DNA of 64,000 nt from Anaerophaga thermohalophila DSM 12881. GTDB lineage: Bacteria > Bacteroidota > Bacteroidia > Bacteroidales > Marinilabiliaceae. Positions 1 to 7,539 of this stretch are shown here, piece by piece (positions within the stretch are counted from its first letter, which is position 1; every line of letters begins with the position of its first letter). Location: contig NZ_AEWI01000018.1 in the NCBI RefSeq assembly GCF_000191885.1, positions 1 to 64,000 of the forward strand, written 5' to 3'. The notes beneath the pieces are model-generated. The model saw nothing but the letters and a program-made list of their open reading frames with translations, had not been told where the DNA came from and did no database searches. The position numbers and the translations under genes are program-made.

Positions 1-49
1 GTCCCCTTTAGGGGAGGGGAGGGGTCAAAAGGCTTTTTAGACTGCACTC
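1..49. repeat. Repeat family A, copy 1 (cut by window edge)
   Basis: The last 49 bases of a family A element, ending in the terminal inverted repeat CTTTTTAGACTGCACT. It matches the right end of the full copies at 14397, 44719 and 57941, with a small change in the CCCCTTTAGGGG region. Its left part lies outside the window. Confidence 0.8.
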
Positions 50-160
50 TAAAATAAATTTTCTGAAACTGAAAACCTGCATTTATCCAACCTAATGTAA
101 ACATTTAACAAAACTGTCAAAAACGTCATTATTCCATTGACCAAATAAAGAACCAAATAG

Positions 161-898
161 ATGACAAAGACCAAAAACCTGGTAATAATACCAACCTATA
201 ATGAAAAGGAAAATATTGAATCCATTATTAAAGCAGTTTTTTCTCAACCTGTGACATTCGAAATACTAATTATAGACGATGGTTCACCTGACGGTACAGC
301 AACCATCGTAAAAAACATGCAAAAAGAATATCCGGAACGTTTGCACATCATAGAAAGGGAAGGTAAGCTTGGACTTGGAACAGCCTATATTACCGGTTTC
401 AAATGGGCGCTTGAAAAAGGCTATGATTATATTTGTGAGATGGATGCCGATTTTTCTCACGATCCGAAAGACCTGAACAGACTGTATTACACCTGTGTGA
501 ATGAAGGTGCCCACCTAGCTATAGGTTCCCGGTACAAATCGGGGGTTAATGTGGTAAACTGGCCAATAGGAAGGGTTTTGATGTCATATTTTGCCTCGGT
601 GTATGTAAGACTCGTGACGGGAATGAAAATTATGGATACAACAGCCGGCTTTAAATGCTATCACCGAAAGGTGCTGGAAACCATTAAGCTGGATAAAATA
701 AATCTGAAAGGATATGGATTTCAGATAGAAATGAAGTTTTCAACCTGGAAATACGGTTTCAAGATCGTAGAGATTCCCATTATTTTTACGGATCGGCAAC
801 GGGGTTCTTCCAAGATGAGTGGAAGCATTTTCAGTGAAGCATTTTGGGGCGTAATCAAAATGAAAATAAGCAGCTTTTTTAAACAATATGAGGTATGA
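161..898 (+). CDS. Polyprenol-phosphate mannosyltransferase-like GT2 glycosyltransferase (DPM1 family)
   Basis: A 245-residue GT-A fold glycosyltransferase of family 2, of the dolichol-phosphate mannose synthase type. Such enzymes move a sugar from a nucleotide sugar to a polyprenyl phosphate at the inner face of the membrane. The N-terminal PTYNE motif (residues 11-15), the DDGSPDG loop (39-45) and the metal-binding DAD motif (95-97) are all visible. The GSRY segment and the later DTTAGFKCY segment are also typical of DPM1 proteins. There is no C-terminal membrane segment, as in the short soluble DPM1 class. The gene overlaps the next gene, pyrC, by four bases (ATGA), so the two are translationally coupled; I believe this pairing recurs in Bacteroidetes. 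The donor sugar cannot be read from the sequence. Confidence 0.88.
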   Translation: MTKTKNLVIIPTYNEKENIESIIKAVFSQPVTFEILIIDDGSPDGTATIVKNMQKEYPERLHIIEREGKLGLGTAYITGFKWALEKGYDYICEMDADFSHDPKDLNRLYYTCVNEGAHLAIGSRYKSGVNVVNWPIGRVLMSYFASVYVRLVTGMKIMDTTAGFKCYHRKVLETIKLDKINLKGYGFQIEMKFSTWKYGFKIVEIPIIFTDRQRGSSKMSGSIFSEAFWGVIKMKISSFFKQYEV

Positions 899-2232
899 AT
901 ATCCTGATAAAAAATGCAACCATAATTAACGAAGGTCAATCCCTCGAAGGAAGTGTACTTATAAAAGACCGCTTCATCGATAAAATTTTTAGCCCGAATG
1001 ATGAATTGCCTGATGCTGATACCATAATTGATGCTACCGGACAATATCTTATTCCAGGGGTAATTGATGATCAGGTACATTTCCGGGAACCCGGACTGAC
1101 CCATAAAGCAGACATTGAACACGACTCGAAAGCTGCGGTGGCAGGAGGCGTAACATCATTCATGGAGATGCCCAACACCAATCCTCAGACAACCACTATT
1201 GAAGCACTCAGGCAGAAATTTGAGATTGCCGAAAGAAAATCGTACGCCAACTATTCCTTCTACCTGGGAGCTACCAACGATAATCTGGATGAACTTTTAA
1301 AAGCCGATCCCCAAAATATTTGCGGAATTAAGGTTTTTATGGGATCATCAACAGGAAACATGCTTGTTGACAATCCTGAAACTCTCAGGAACATTTTTAA
1401 AGAAGTTCCTTTACTTATTGCGACTCATTGTGAAGACGAGCAAACAATCCGGAATAATACCAACCGTTACCGTCAGAAATACGGGGATGAAATGCCCTTC
1501 CGTTATCACCCCGAAATCAGAAGCACGGAAGCCTGTTATCGTTCGTCGTCACTGGCAGTGGAACTGGCTTCTAAATATAACTCCCGGCTGCATATCCTGC
1601 ATGTCTCTACGGAACGTGAACTATCTCTGTTCTCCCGAAAACCACTGGAAGAGAAAGCCATTACTGCCGAAGTTTGCGTTCATCATCTTTGGTTTAGTGA
1701 TGAAGATTACGACAAATATGGCACCAGGATAAAATGGAATCCTGCTGTAAAAACAAAAAAAGACAGGAATGCGCTTCGCGATGGCTTAAAAAACAACCTG
1801 CTTGATGTTGTAGCTACCGATCACGCGCCCCATACACTCGACGAAAAAAACAACAACTATTTCAATGCCCCATCCGGTGGGCCACTGGTGGAACACTCCC
1901 TGATTGCCATGCTCGAAATGGCCGCTCAGGGCATTTTCCCGAAAGAACTTGTGGTAGAAAAAATGTGCCACGCCCCGGCACGAATGTTCAATATCGACAG
2001 AAGAGGGTTTATAAAAGAAGGATATTATGCCGATCTGGCTCTGATTGTACCGGATCAAAAGAATATCATCAGTGACGAATCGGTTCATTATAAATGTAGA
2101 TGGAGTCCGTTTTCGGGAACAACTTTTTCCCATAAAGTCACTCATACTATAATTAACGGCCGGATTGTTTACGAAAAAGGTCAGTTTGCCACAGAACCAG
2201 AAAGCATGTCTTTACAATTCATCCGTATATAA
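895..2232 (+). CDS. pyrC: Dihydroorotase (multifunctional/allantoinase-like type)
   Basis: A 445-residue amidohydrolase that closes N-carbamoyl-aspartate to dihydroorotate in pyrimidine synthesis. The carboxylated-lysine region GIKVFMGSSTG, the THCEDE and LHILHVST histidine motifs and the ATDHAPH aspartate motif are all present, so the enzyme should be active. Residues 58-66 read IDDQVHFRE, so the first histidine of the usual HxH metal motif is Gln60. I recall the same change in the Porphyromonas gingivalis enzyme, so it may be a lineage trait. The start overlaps the stop of the glycosyltransferase gene. The last codons (FIRI and stop) lie inside a family C repeat, which supplies the stop codon. 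Confidence 0.92.
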   Translation: MNILIKNATIINEGQSLEGSVLIKDRFIDKIFSPNDELPDADTIIDATGQYLIPGVIDDQVHFREPGLTHKADIEHDSKAAVAGGVTSFMEMPNTNPQTTTIEALRQKFEIAERKSYANYSFYLGATNDNLDELLKADPQNICGIKVFMGSSTGNMLVDNPETLRNIFKEVPLLIATHCEDEQTIRNNTNRYRQKYGDEMPFRYHPEIRSTEACYRSSSLAVELASKYNSRLHILHVSTERELSLFSRKPLEEKAITAEVCVHHLWFSDEDYDKYGTRIKWNPAVKTKKDRNALRDGLKNNLLDVVATDHAPHTLDEKNNNYFNAPSGGPLVEHSLIAMLEMAAQGIFPKELVVEKMCHAPARMFNIDRRGFIKEGYYADLALIVPDQKNIISDESVHYKCRWSPFSGTTFSHKVTHTIINGRIVYEKGQFATEPESMSLQFIRI

Positions 2233-2342
2233 TTTATTTATTAAGGTCGGATGGAACTCGCATGATTGACTTTATACATGTTCTGTTGTGGCAGACTTTG
2301 CCATGCTCGTTTCATCCGTATAAAATTAGTCTAAGTTGTTGG
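2218..2342. repeat. Repeat family C, copy 1, overlapping the pyrC stop
   Basis: Begins with TTCATCCGTATATAA inside pyrC and continues through GGATGGAACTCGCATG and ATGCTCGTTTCATCC, ending in CGTATAAAATTAGTCTAAG. The same blocks occur at 2483, 3392, 16017, 43517 and 63654. Both ends carry TTCATCCGTATA-type sequence. The first end forms the last four codons and the stop of pyrC. Confidence 0.75.
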
Positions 2343-2375
2343 AATAATGCTATTTATTATGCTTTAATTGATTTT

Positions 2376-2444
2376 AGATTCTTCGCTCCGCTCAGAATGA
2401 CAGACTGTCTAATGTCATTCTGAGGAGGTAACGACGAAGAATCT
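2376..2444. repeat. Large imperfect palindrome (AGATTCTTCG...CGAAGAATCT)
   Basis: The left arm 2376-2402 (AGATTCTTCGCTCCGCTCAG and on) is the inverted counterpart of the right arm 2413-2444 (TGTCATTCTGAGG ... GAAGAATCT), with about ten bases between and a small bulge. It would form a long hairpin in RNA or DNA. Similar TTCTTCGCT/CAGAATGAC palindromes are, to my recollection, dispersed in many Bacteroidetes genomes. No second copy is in this window. Confidence 0.7.
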
Positions 2445-2482
2445 GTTACCTGTTTTTGGTTTCTTTGATGATTAAAGGTTAA

Positions 2483-2571
2483 TTATACATGTTCTTTTGT
2501 GACAATCTTTGTCATGCTCATTTCATCAATATAAAATAAGTCTACGTTAATTGGTCGAATGGAACACGTTC
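2483..2571. repeat. Repeat family C, copy 2
   Basis: Contains TATACATGTTCTTTTGTGAC, the palindromic TGACAATCTTTGTCA core, GCTCATTTCATCAATATAAA and TTGGTCGAATGGAACACG, as in the other family C copies. The 378-base gap between pyrC and the lipoprotein gene holds this copy, copy 1 and the 2376-2444 palindrome, and nothing else that I recognise. Confidence 0.7.
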
Positions 2572-2610
2572 CTTGTAATCGGGCTCCGTTTCAACTGATA
2601 AAAAAGTGAT

Positions 2611-3141
2611 ATGAAGCATAAACAATTGGTCATATTATCCGTTCTGCTGATGGGCACAGCTTTTATTGCCTGTAAGCATGAAGGCGGGGAACAAGCATCT
2701 TCCGAAGAACATATCACAGGCATTCAGGTTGCAGACACCATTTTATATCCGGTAGATATCATTAACCTGGATTCTACCGACAAATGGGCGGATATCAGAT
2801 TAAGAAGGCTTCAACGCAAACGCATGATCAACATGCTCTTTGAAGCCATATACCAGGGAAATGTTAAAGCCTTCGATTATTATACCGACGAACCTTTTAG
2901 CCCGGAAGATATAAAGGAGATGGAAGCTTCGGGTCAATTTGAACGCAACGAAGTATCGCAACTTCAATTTGAAGAAGCATGGTATCTCGATACCATCAAC
3001 AACCGGATGACAAAAGAGGTACAATCGGTACTTCTGGCATGGCCGGTATATGACACCAACGGTGCCTTCCAGGCTTATAAAGCGGGTTTTGTGGTGAAAT
3101 TCGAAAATGAAGGAAAAAATGAAACAGGCATGGCATTTTGA
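2611..3141 (+). CDS. Putative lipoprotein, weakly GldN-like
   Basis: A 176-residue protein with a lipoprotein signal: positively charged MKHK start, hydrophobic stretch, then TAFIAC with the candidate lipidated Cys21. The body holds an R-rich helix, a YYTDEPFS segment and a closing YDTNGAFQAYKAGFVVKFE segment. This order loosely recalls GldN/PorN-type gliding and secretion proteins, but the match is by eye and weak, so the function is unassigned. The gene stands alone between repeats. The last residues (NETGMAF and stop) are encoded by a family D repeat unit that recurs at 63905-63980 in the opposite orientation. The original C-terminus may therefore have been replaced or trimmed by repeat insertion. 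Confidence 0.6.
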   Translation: MKHKQLVILSVLLMGTAFIACKHEGGEQASSEEHITGIQVADTILYPVDIINLDSTDKWADIRLRRLQRKRMINMLFEAIYQGNVKAFDYYTDEPFSPEDIKEMEASGQFERNEVSQLQFEEAWYLDTINNRMTKEVQSVLLAWPVYDTNGAFQAYKAGFVVKFENEGKNETGMAF

Positions 3142-3187
3142 TTTCCCCGTCGGCTCCGCCGTTTTGTTTACAAAGAAAACCGCCACA
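3118..3187. repeat. Repeat family D, copy 1
   Basis: TGAAACAGGCATGGCATTTT, then GATTTCC, the GC-rich CGGCTCCGCCG palindrome, TTTGTTTACAAAGAAA and CGCCACA. The reverse complement of 63911-63980 has the same order with few changes. The unit overlaps the 3' end of the lipoprotein gene and encodes its last residues and stop. Confidence 0.75.
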
Positions 3188-3205
3188 AAAGGACATGTTT
3201 GAGTG

Positions 3206-3272
3206 AATGAGGATGCAAAAATTTAAAACAACACTGAGTTTGGCAACAAAGATGCTTTTGAGACCAGGCTCA
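3206..3272. repeat. Repeat family B, partial copy
   Basis: Carries only the half AATGAGGATGCAAAAATTTA ... AGTTTGGCAACAAAGATGCTT plus the degenerate end GAGACCAGGCTCA. It matches one half of the full copies at 7177, 12159 and 58421. Confidence 0.75.
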
Positions 3273-3391
3273 TCATTAAATTGTTAGGATTGTTAGATTG
3301 TTAGCTAATGTAATAAAACTTATAACATTATAACAACTAACACATTAACAATTTTAACAATTATAACAGCCGTAACAACTTATTAAATGTA

Positions 3392-3490
3392 AGATGAAAC
3401 GAGCATAGCAACGTTTTCCACAACAGAACATGAGAACTCTTGCATGCGAGTTCCGTCAGACCAATAACTTAGACTAATTTTATACTGATG
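3392..3490. repeat. Repeat family C, copy 3, ending on the pncB start codon
   Basis: Inverse orientation to copy 1: AGATGAAACGAGCATAGCAA ... CTTGCATGCGAGTTCCGTCA ... ACTTAGACTAATTTTATACT, with the final GATGGA containing the pncB ATG at 3488. Upstream of it, 3273-3391 is AT-rich sequence with short AACATTA-type repeats and no recognisable gene. Confidence 0.75.
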
Positions 3491-4966
3491 GATAACTTAA
3501 AAACCACATATAAGAATTCGTTGGCACTGCTTACTGATCTCTACGAAATAACCATGGCTTATGGGTTTTGGAAGAATAATAAGCACAGACAACGGGCCGT
3601 GTTTAACCTGTTTTTCCGCAACAATCCTTTCCAAGGGGGATTTGCCGTGAAATGCGGACTGGATTATGTTATTGATTTTTTGAAAAATTTCAAATTTTCA
3701 GATTCAGACCTCTCTTATCTTGCAGAATTAAAGGGGAATGACCAGAAGCCTTTATTCGATCCGGAATTTCTGGACTATCTTCGGAATATGCCATTTGAAT
3801 GTGATGTTGATGCTATTCCGGAAGGAACTATTGTTTTCCCCTACGAACCCCTTATTCGAGTAAAAGGACCACTACTGCAATGTCAGTTCATCGAATCGGC
3901 ACTGCTCAATTTTATCAATTTCCAAACGCTGATAGCTACTAAGGCAGCCCGTATCACAATTGCAGCAAAAGGTGATCCTGTTATGGAATTCGGATTACGA
4001 AGAGCCCAGGGAGTGGATGGATCGCTTGCAGCAACACGCGCTGCATTTATTGGCGGATGTGCCGGCACATCCAATGTATTGGCCGGGAAAAAATTTGGAA
4101 TTCCTGTCCTGGGAACTCATGCACACAGCTGGGTACAGGCATTTGACAGTGAAACGGAAGCTTTCGAGGCCTTTGCTAACACACTGCCCAACAATACCAT
4201 CTTCCTGGTTGATACTTATAATACACCGAAAGGTATTGATAATGCAATAGCTGTTACCAAAAAAACAGAAGCCAAAGGTCACAAAATAAACGGTATTCGC
4301 TTAGACTCAGGCGATCTTGCCTACTTCAGCCAACTGGCACGAAAGAAACTCAATGAAGCCGGCCTTTCGCATCTGAAAATCCTGGCCAGTAACGATTTGG
4401 ACGAACATATTGTTGCCAGCCTGAAACAACAAGATGCCGAAATCGATAGCTGGGGTATAGGCACAAAACTCATTACTGCCTATGATCAACCTGCGTTAGG
4501 CGGGGTTTATAAATTATCGGCCATAGAAAAGAACGACGGTCAATGGGAAGACCGCATCAAGCTTTCCGAACAATCTGTAAAGATCAATATCCCCGGATTA
4601 CAACAGGTCAAAAGGTTCTTCAAAGAAGGACAGATGGTGGGCGACATGATTTTTGATGAACGAACAGACCTTTCCGGTACAGTAAGAATTATAGACCCGG
4701 TCGATCCTACACGCTCAAAAATCCTTGACAAAAAAAATCTGGAATGTGAAGACCTTTTGAAACCGGTATTCAGAAAGGGAAAGTGCGTTTATAAAAACGA
4801 AACCATCCACCACCTTCAAAAACGAACATCGGAACAACTTAGTTTGTTAGATAAGACAATAAAACGTTTTATTAATCCACACCGGTATCCTGTCGGATTG
4901 GAGGAGAGCCTTTTCAAACGAAGACTGGAGCTGATTTTGAAACATAAAGAAGAGGCACAACACTGA
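3488..4966 (+). CDS. pncB: Nicotinate phosphoribosyltransferase
   Basis: A 492-residue enzyme that joins nicotinate to PRPP with ATP hydrolysis, giving nicotinate mononucleotide in the Preiss-Handler route to NAD. The N-terminal TDLYEITMAYGFW segment is typical of the family. The GTHAHSW motif (209-215) carries the histidine region expected to be phosphorylated. The DTYNTPKGI and GIRLDSGDLA motifs form the PRPP/nicotinate site. Length is normal. The downstream gene pncA makes the nicotinate substrate, so the two work in sequence. Both flanks are repeats: a family C copy ends on the ATG, and a repeat fragment starts at the stop codon. Confidence 0.95.
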   Translation: MDNLKTTYKNSLALLTDLYEITMAYGFWKNNKHRQRAVFNLFFRNNPFQGGFAVKCGLDYVIDFLKNFKFSDSDLSYLAELKGNDQKPLFDPEFLDYLRNMPFECDVDAIPEGTIVFPYEPLIRVKGPLLQCQFIESALLNFINFQTLIATKAARITIAAKGDPVMEFGLRRAQGVDGSLAATRAAFIGGCAGTSNVLAGKKFGIPVLGTHAHSWVQAFDSETEAFEAFANTLPNNTIFLVDTYNTPKGIDNAIAVTKKTEAKGHKINGIRLDSGDLAYFSQLARKKLNEAGLSHLKILASNDLDEHIVASLKQQDAEIDSWGIGTKLITAYDQPALGGVYKLSAIEKNDGQWEDRIKLSEQSVKINIPGLQQVKRFFKEGQMVGDMIFDERTDLSGTVRIIDPVDPTRSKILDKKNLECEDLLKPVFRKGKCVYKNETIHHLQKRTSEQLSLLDKTIKRFINPHRYPVGLEESLFKRRLELILKHKEEAQH

Positions 4967-5022
4967 TGAAACGAGCATGGCGTTTTGATTTATCGTTTGC
5001 ATAAAAGAGTGCAGTATAAAAA
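4963..5022. repeat. Repeat fragments after pncB (C/D end plus a solitary A/B terminus)
   Basis: At 4964 the pncB stop TGA begins TGATGAAACGAGCATGGC, an end shared by families C and D, followed by GTTTTGATTT as in family D. At 5007-5022 there is a solitary GAGTGCAGTATAAAAA, the terminal repeat of families A and B, without a matching second end. Confidence 0.6.
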
Positions 5023-5161
5023 CCCGACACCTAAGAGCTCGTACATTTAAGAAGTCAGACGCAGCCAAAATAACGCAAGATTCTTGTTATGAGAGCGTTG
5101 TAATTTATTTCTTCGATTTCATAAACAATTAATTACCTGTTATTTGTAAAAATTTTCCCTC

Positions 5162-5788
5162 ATGGATGCTTTATTAATAGTTGACGTACAAAACGATTTT
5201 CTTCCGGGTGGCTCACTGGAGGTACCGGAAGGCGATAAAATAATTTCCGTCATTAATGCACTTCAAACCGGATTTGGACTTATCGTTGCCACCAGAGACT
5301 GGCACCCGGCCAACCACGGAAGTTTCGCATCAAACCACAAAGGCCATAACCCCGGCGATGTTATTGACCTGGACGGTCTGGAGCAAATTTTATGGCCCGA
5401 TCACTGCGTGCAGGGAAGTCCTGGAGCCGAAATTTCTCCCTTGTTGAACCAACGCATAATACAAAAAGTCGTCTTCAAAGGAACAGACCCTAAAATAGAT
5501 TCCTACAGCGCCTTTTTTGACAATGGTCACCGCATACAAACCGAACTTCATGATTATCTTCAGAAAAAAGGTGTAAAACGTCTGTTTGTGACAGGGCTTG
5601 CCGCGGATGTATGTGTTTACTTTACAGTGAAAGATGCGTTGGAACTGGGATATGAAACCTTTCTGGTAACCGATGCCACCAAAGGCGTTAATCTTAAACC
5701 CGATGACACATCCAAAGCATTTGAGGATATGGAAAAAAAAGGCGCCAAACTAATCAAATCAGAGGATGTTATGAAGCTTCGGAAATAA
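5162..5788 (+). CDS. pncA: Nicotinamidase (isochorismatase-fold amidohydrolase)
   Basis: A 208-residue cysteine hydrolase that deamidates nicotinamide to nicotinate. The catalytic triad is visible as Asp8 (VDVQNDF), Lys106 (FKGTD) and Cys151 (LAADVCV). The metal site is marked by D46-W-H48 and H52. Length matches PncA. It follows pncB by about 195 bases, and together they recycle nicotinamide to NAD. The 3' end overlaps the convergent lysC gene by 20 bases. Confidence 0.95.
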   Translation: MDALLIVDVQNDFLPGGSLEVPEGDKIISVINALQTGFGLIVATRDWHPANHGSFASNHKGHNPGDVIDLDGLEQILWPDHCVQGSPGAEISPLLNQRIIQKVVFKGTDPKIDSYSAFFDNGHRIQTELHDYLQKKGVKRLFVTGLAADVCVYFTVKDALELGYETFLVTDATKGVNLKPDDTSKAFEDMEKKGAKLIKSEDVMKLRK

Positions 5789-7028
5789 CGAACCGAGCAT
5801 TTTTTCTCGTGATTTGTGAATCGATGACAGTGTAACCATTTAGCTTTTCTTCTATAACGTCTTGAGTGTAATGTCTGATGGTCAATAAGTCAACATTTTC
5901 ATTATATCTGACCACCATGGTTTCCATAAAGTTTTCCAACAGCGACTTCAGCTCCTCCCTGTTATCCACACATGCAGTAAAATTGAGTGCTGAAGTCTGT
6001 AAAAGGTTGATGCCGACTCTGTATTGACCGAAAAGTGACAAAATGCGTCCAAGATAGTTTTCGGTAATAAACGAATAATCGCGGGGAGAAAGCGTCAAAA
6101 AAACCTGGTTTCGTTTAAGAATGTAAATCGGTGGCAAATGCGAAGGATTTTCTCCGCTGATGATTGTTCCTTGCTCCAGAGGGTTCAGAAACGACTTGAC
6201 GAACAACGGAATTTTCTTGTTTTGAAGGGGTTTTAAAGTTTTCGGATGGATAACCTGCGCCCCGTAGTAAGAAAGCTCGATGGTTTCGGCATACGAAAGC
6301 GCATCAATTTTCTGTGCATCCGTGAAAATTCGAGGATCGGCATTCAATATCCCCGGAACATCTTTCCAAACCGTTACTTTCCCCGCATCCATAACATTAC
6401 CGATTATTGCGGCAGTATAGTCAGACCCCTCACGCCCAAGTGTAGTTGAAATGTTACTGATGGTACCCCCCAGAAATCCCTGAGTAAGATACAGTCCGGG
6501 TCCTTCAAATGCAAATGTCTCATGCATCAGTCTGGATGTCAGATCCCAATTGACGTTCGCAGCGCGGTAAATATCATCGGTTTTCAATACCTGCCGAATG
6601 TCCACCCAGGTATTCTGAACACCCGAGTGATTGAGATATGCGCTGATTATCAAAGTAGAAAGCAGCTCACCATACGAAACAATCTGGTCGTACTCGTAAT
6701 CGAAATGCATAGATGGCATCTGATCTAACCGGCATTCCAAAGATTGCAAACAGTCGTAAAAAGGAATCAGATCGGGAACATCAAGACGCCCAAACAAATT
6801 GCCGGCAATTTCTTCATGATATGATTTTACCAACTGAAACCGCTCCTTCATTTCGTCGGGCTTCTCTGAAAAATAACTTTCCGCCAAAGCCTCCAGTGCA
6901 TTGGTGGTTTTTCCCATAGCCGATACAACCACCACATGCGGCCGGTCCAGTTGCTCAACTATTTTCAGTAAATTACATACAGAATCGGCATCTTTAACCG
7001 ATGCCCCTCCGAATTTGGATATTTGCAT
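5769..7028 (-). CDS. lysC: Aspartate kinase
   Basis: A 419-residue monofunctional aspartokinase, the first step towards lysine, threonine and methionine. The KFGGASVKD nucleotide-binding motif is at residues 5-13. The kinase domain runs to about residue 270 and includes TTLGREGSDYTAAIIG, a typical substrate/ATP-site segment. The rest is a regulatory region with ACT-type beta-alpha repeats. It is not fused to homoserine dehydrogenase. The gene stands alone, convergent with pncA and followed upstream by a repeat-rich gap, so it probably has its own promoter between 7029 and 7176; no clear box was found there. Confidence 0.93.
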   Translation of the reverse strand: MQISKFGGASVKDADSVCNLLKIVEQLDRPHVVVVSAMGKTTNALEALAESYFSEKPDEMKERFQLVKSYHEEIAGNLFGRLDVPDLIPFYDCLQSLECRLDQMPSMHFDYEYDQIVSYGELLSTLIISAYLNHSGVQNTWVDIRQVLKTDDIYRAANVNWDLTSRLMHETFAFEGPGLYLTQGFLGGTISNISTTLGREGSDYTAAIIGNVMDAGKVTVWKDVPGILNADPRIFTDAQKIDALSYAETIELSYYGAQVIHPKTLKPLQNKKIPLFVKSFLNPLEQGTIISGENPSHLPPIYILKRNQVFLTLSPRDYSFITENYLGRILSLFGQYRVGINLLQTSALNFTACVDNREELKSLLENFMETMVVRYNENVDLLTIRHYTQDVIEEKLNGYTVIDSQITRKNARFVISEAS

Positions 7029-7176
7029 TTTGTATAATTTCTTTTAGAAAGCGACCCGGTTTTTTAATTAAATACCACTAAACACCGATTTGCGCCTCGA
7101 TCAGGACAAAAATAGCTTTTTTAGCAACAGACTCATACATCTCTGCTGATTATGATTGAACGTAGCAAAATATTAT

Positions 7177-7319
7177 TGAGTGCAGTATAAAAAGCATATT
7201 TTTGTCAAAATCAAGGCGTTTTAAATTCTTGTACCGTGGTTAACTCTTAGTTAATGAGGATGCAAAAAATTAAAACAACAACGAGTTTGGCAACAAAGAT
7301 GCTTTTTAGACCGGGCTCA
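7177..7319. repeat. Repeat family B, copy 1 (143 bp)
   Basis: Left end TGAGTGCAGTATAAAAAGC, right end GCTTTTTAGACCGGGCTCA, with the family B interior (GTTAACT, GAGGATGCAAAAA, CGAGTTTGGCAACAAAGATG). A worn fragment ending in AACAGACTCAT also precedes it at 7078-7131. The rest of the 7029-7539 gap holds no gene that I can see. Confidence 0.85.
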
Positions 7320-7494
7320 TTATTTTGAGGTACTATGAGTTTTGCCTGTAATTATTCCATGCCGGAATTGCAAAAATAAATCGCAAAGAAAATGATAGTC
7401 TTTTGTTCCCTTTGCGTGCAAATATTTTGGGGCTTTTGCGTGGAATATTTTAACAGCACTTCAGAATTATTTAGCCTGCTTCTTATTTCACCTC

Positions 7495-7524
7495 CTGCCT
7501 TTTTCTCAAAAACCACTACTTTTG
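7495..7524 (+). promoter_or_regulatory. Possible Bacteroidetes-type promoter of mfd
   Basis: TACTTTTG at 7517-7524 fits the -7 consensus TAnnTTTG. A weak CTG at 7495-7497 sits 19 bases upstream in the -33 position. Transcription would then start near 7531. The -7 box overlaps the TTG codon at 7522, which argues against that codon as the mfd start. Confidence 0.35.
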
Positions 7525-7539
7525 CAAAAAATTTTACAA

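Noticed and set aside
1786-2145. Minus-strand open frame of 119 residues inside pyrC
   Set aside because: A shadow of the dihydroorotase reading frame without protein features; the same holds for many other antisense frames in the window.
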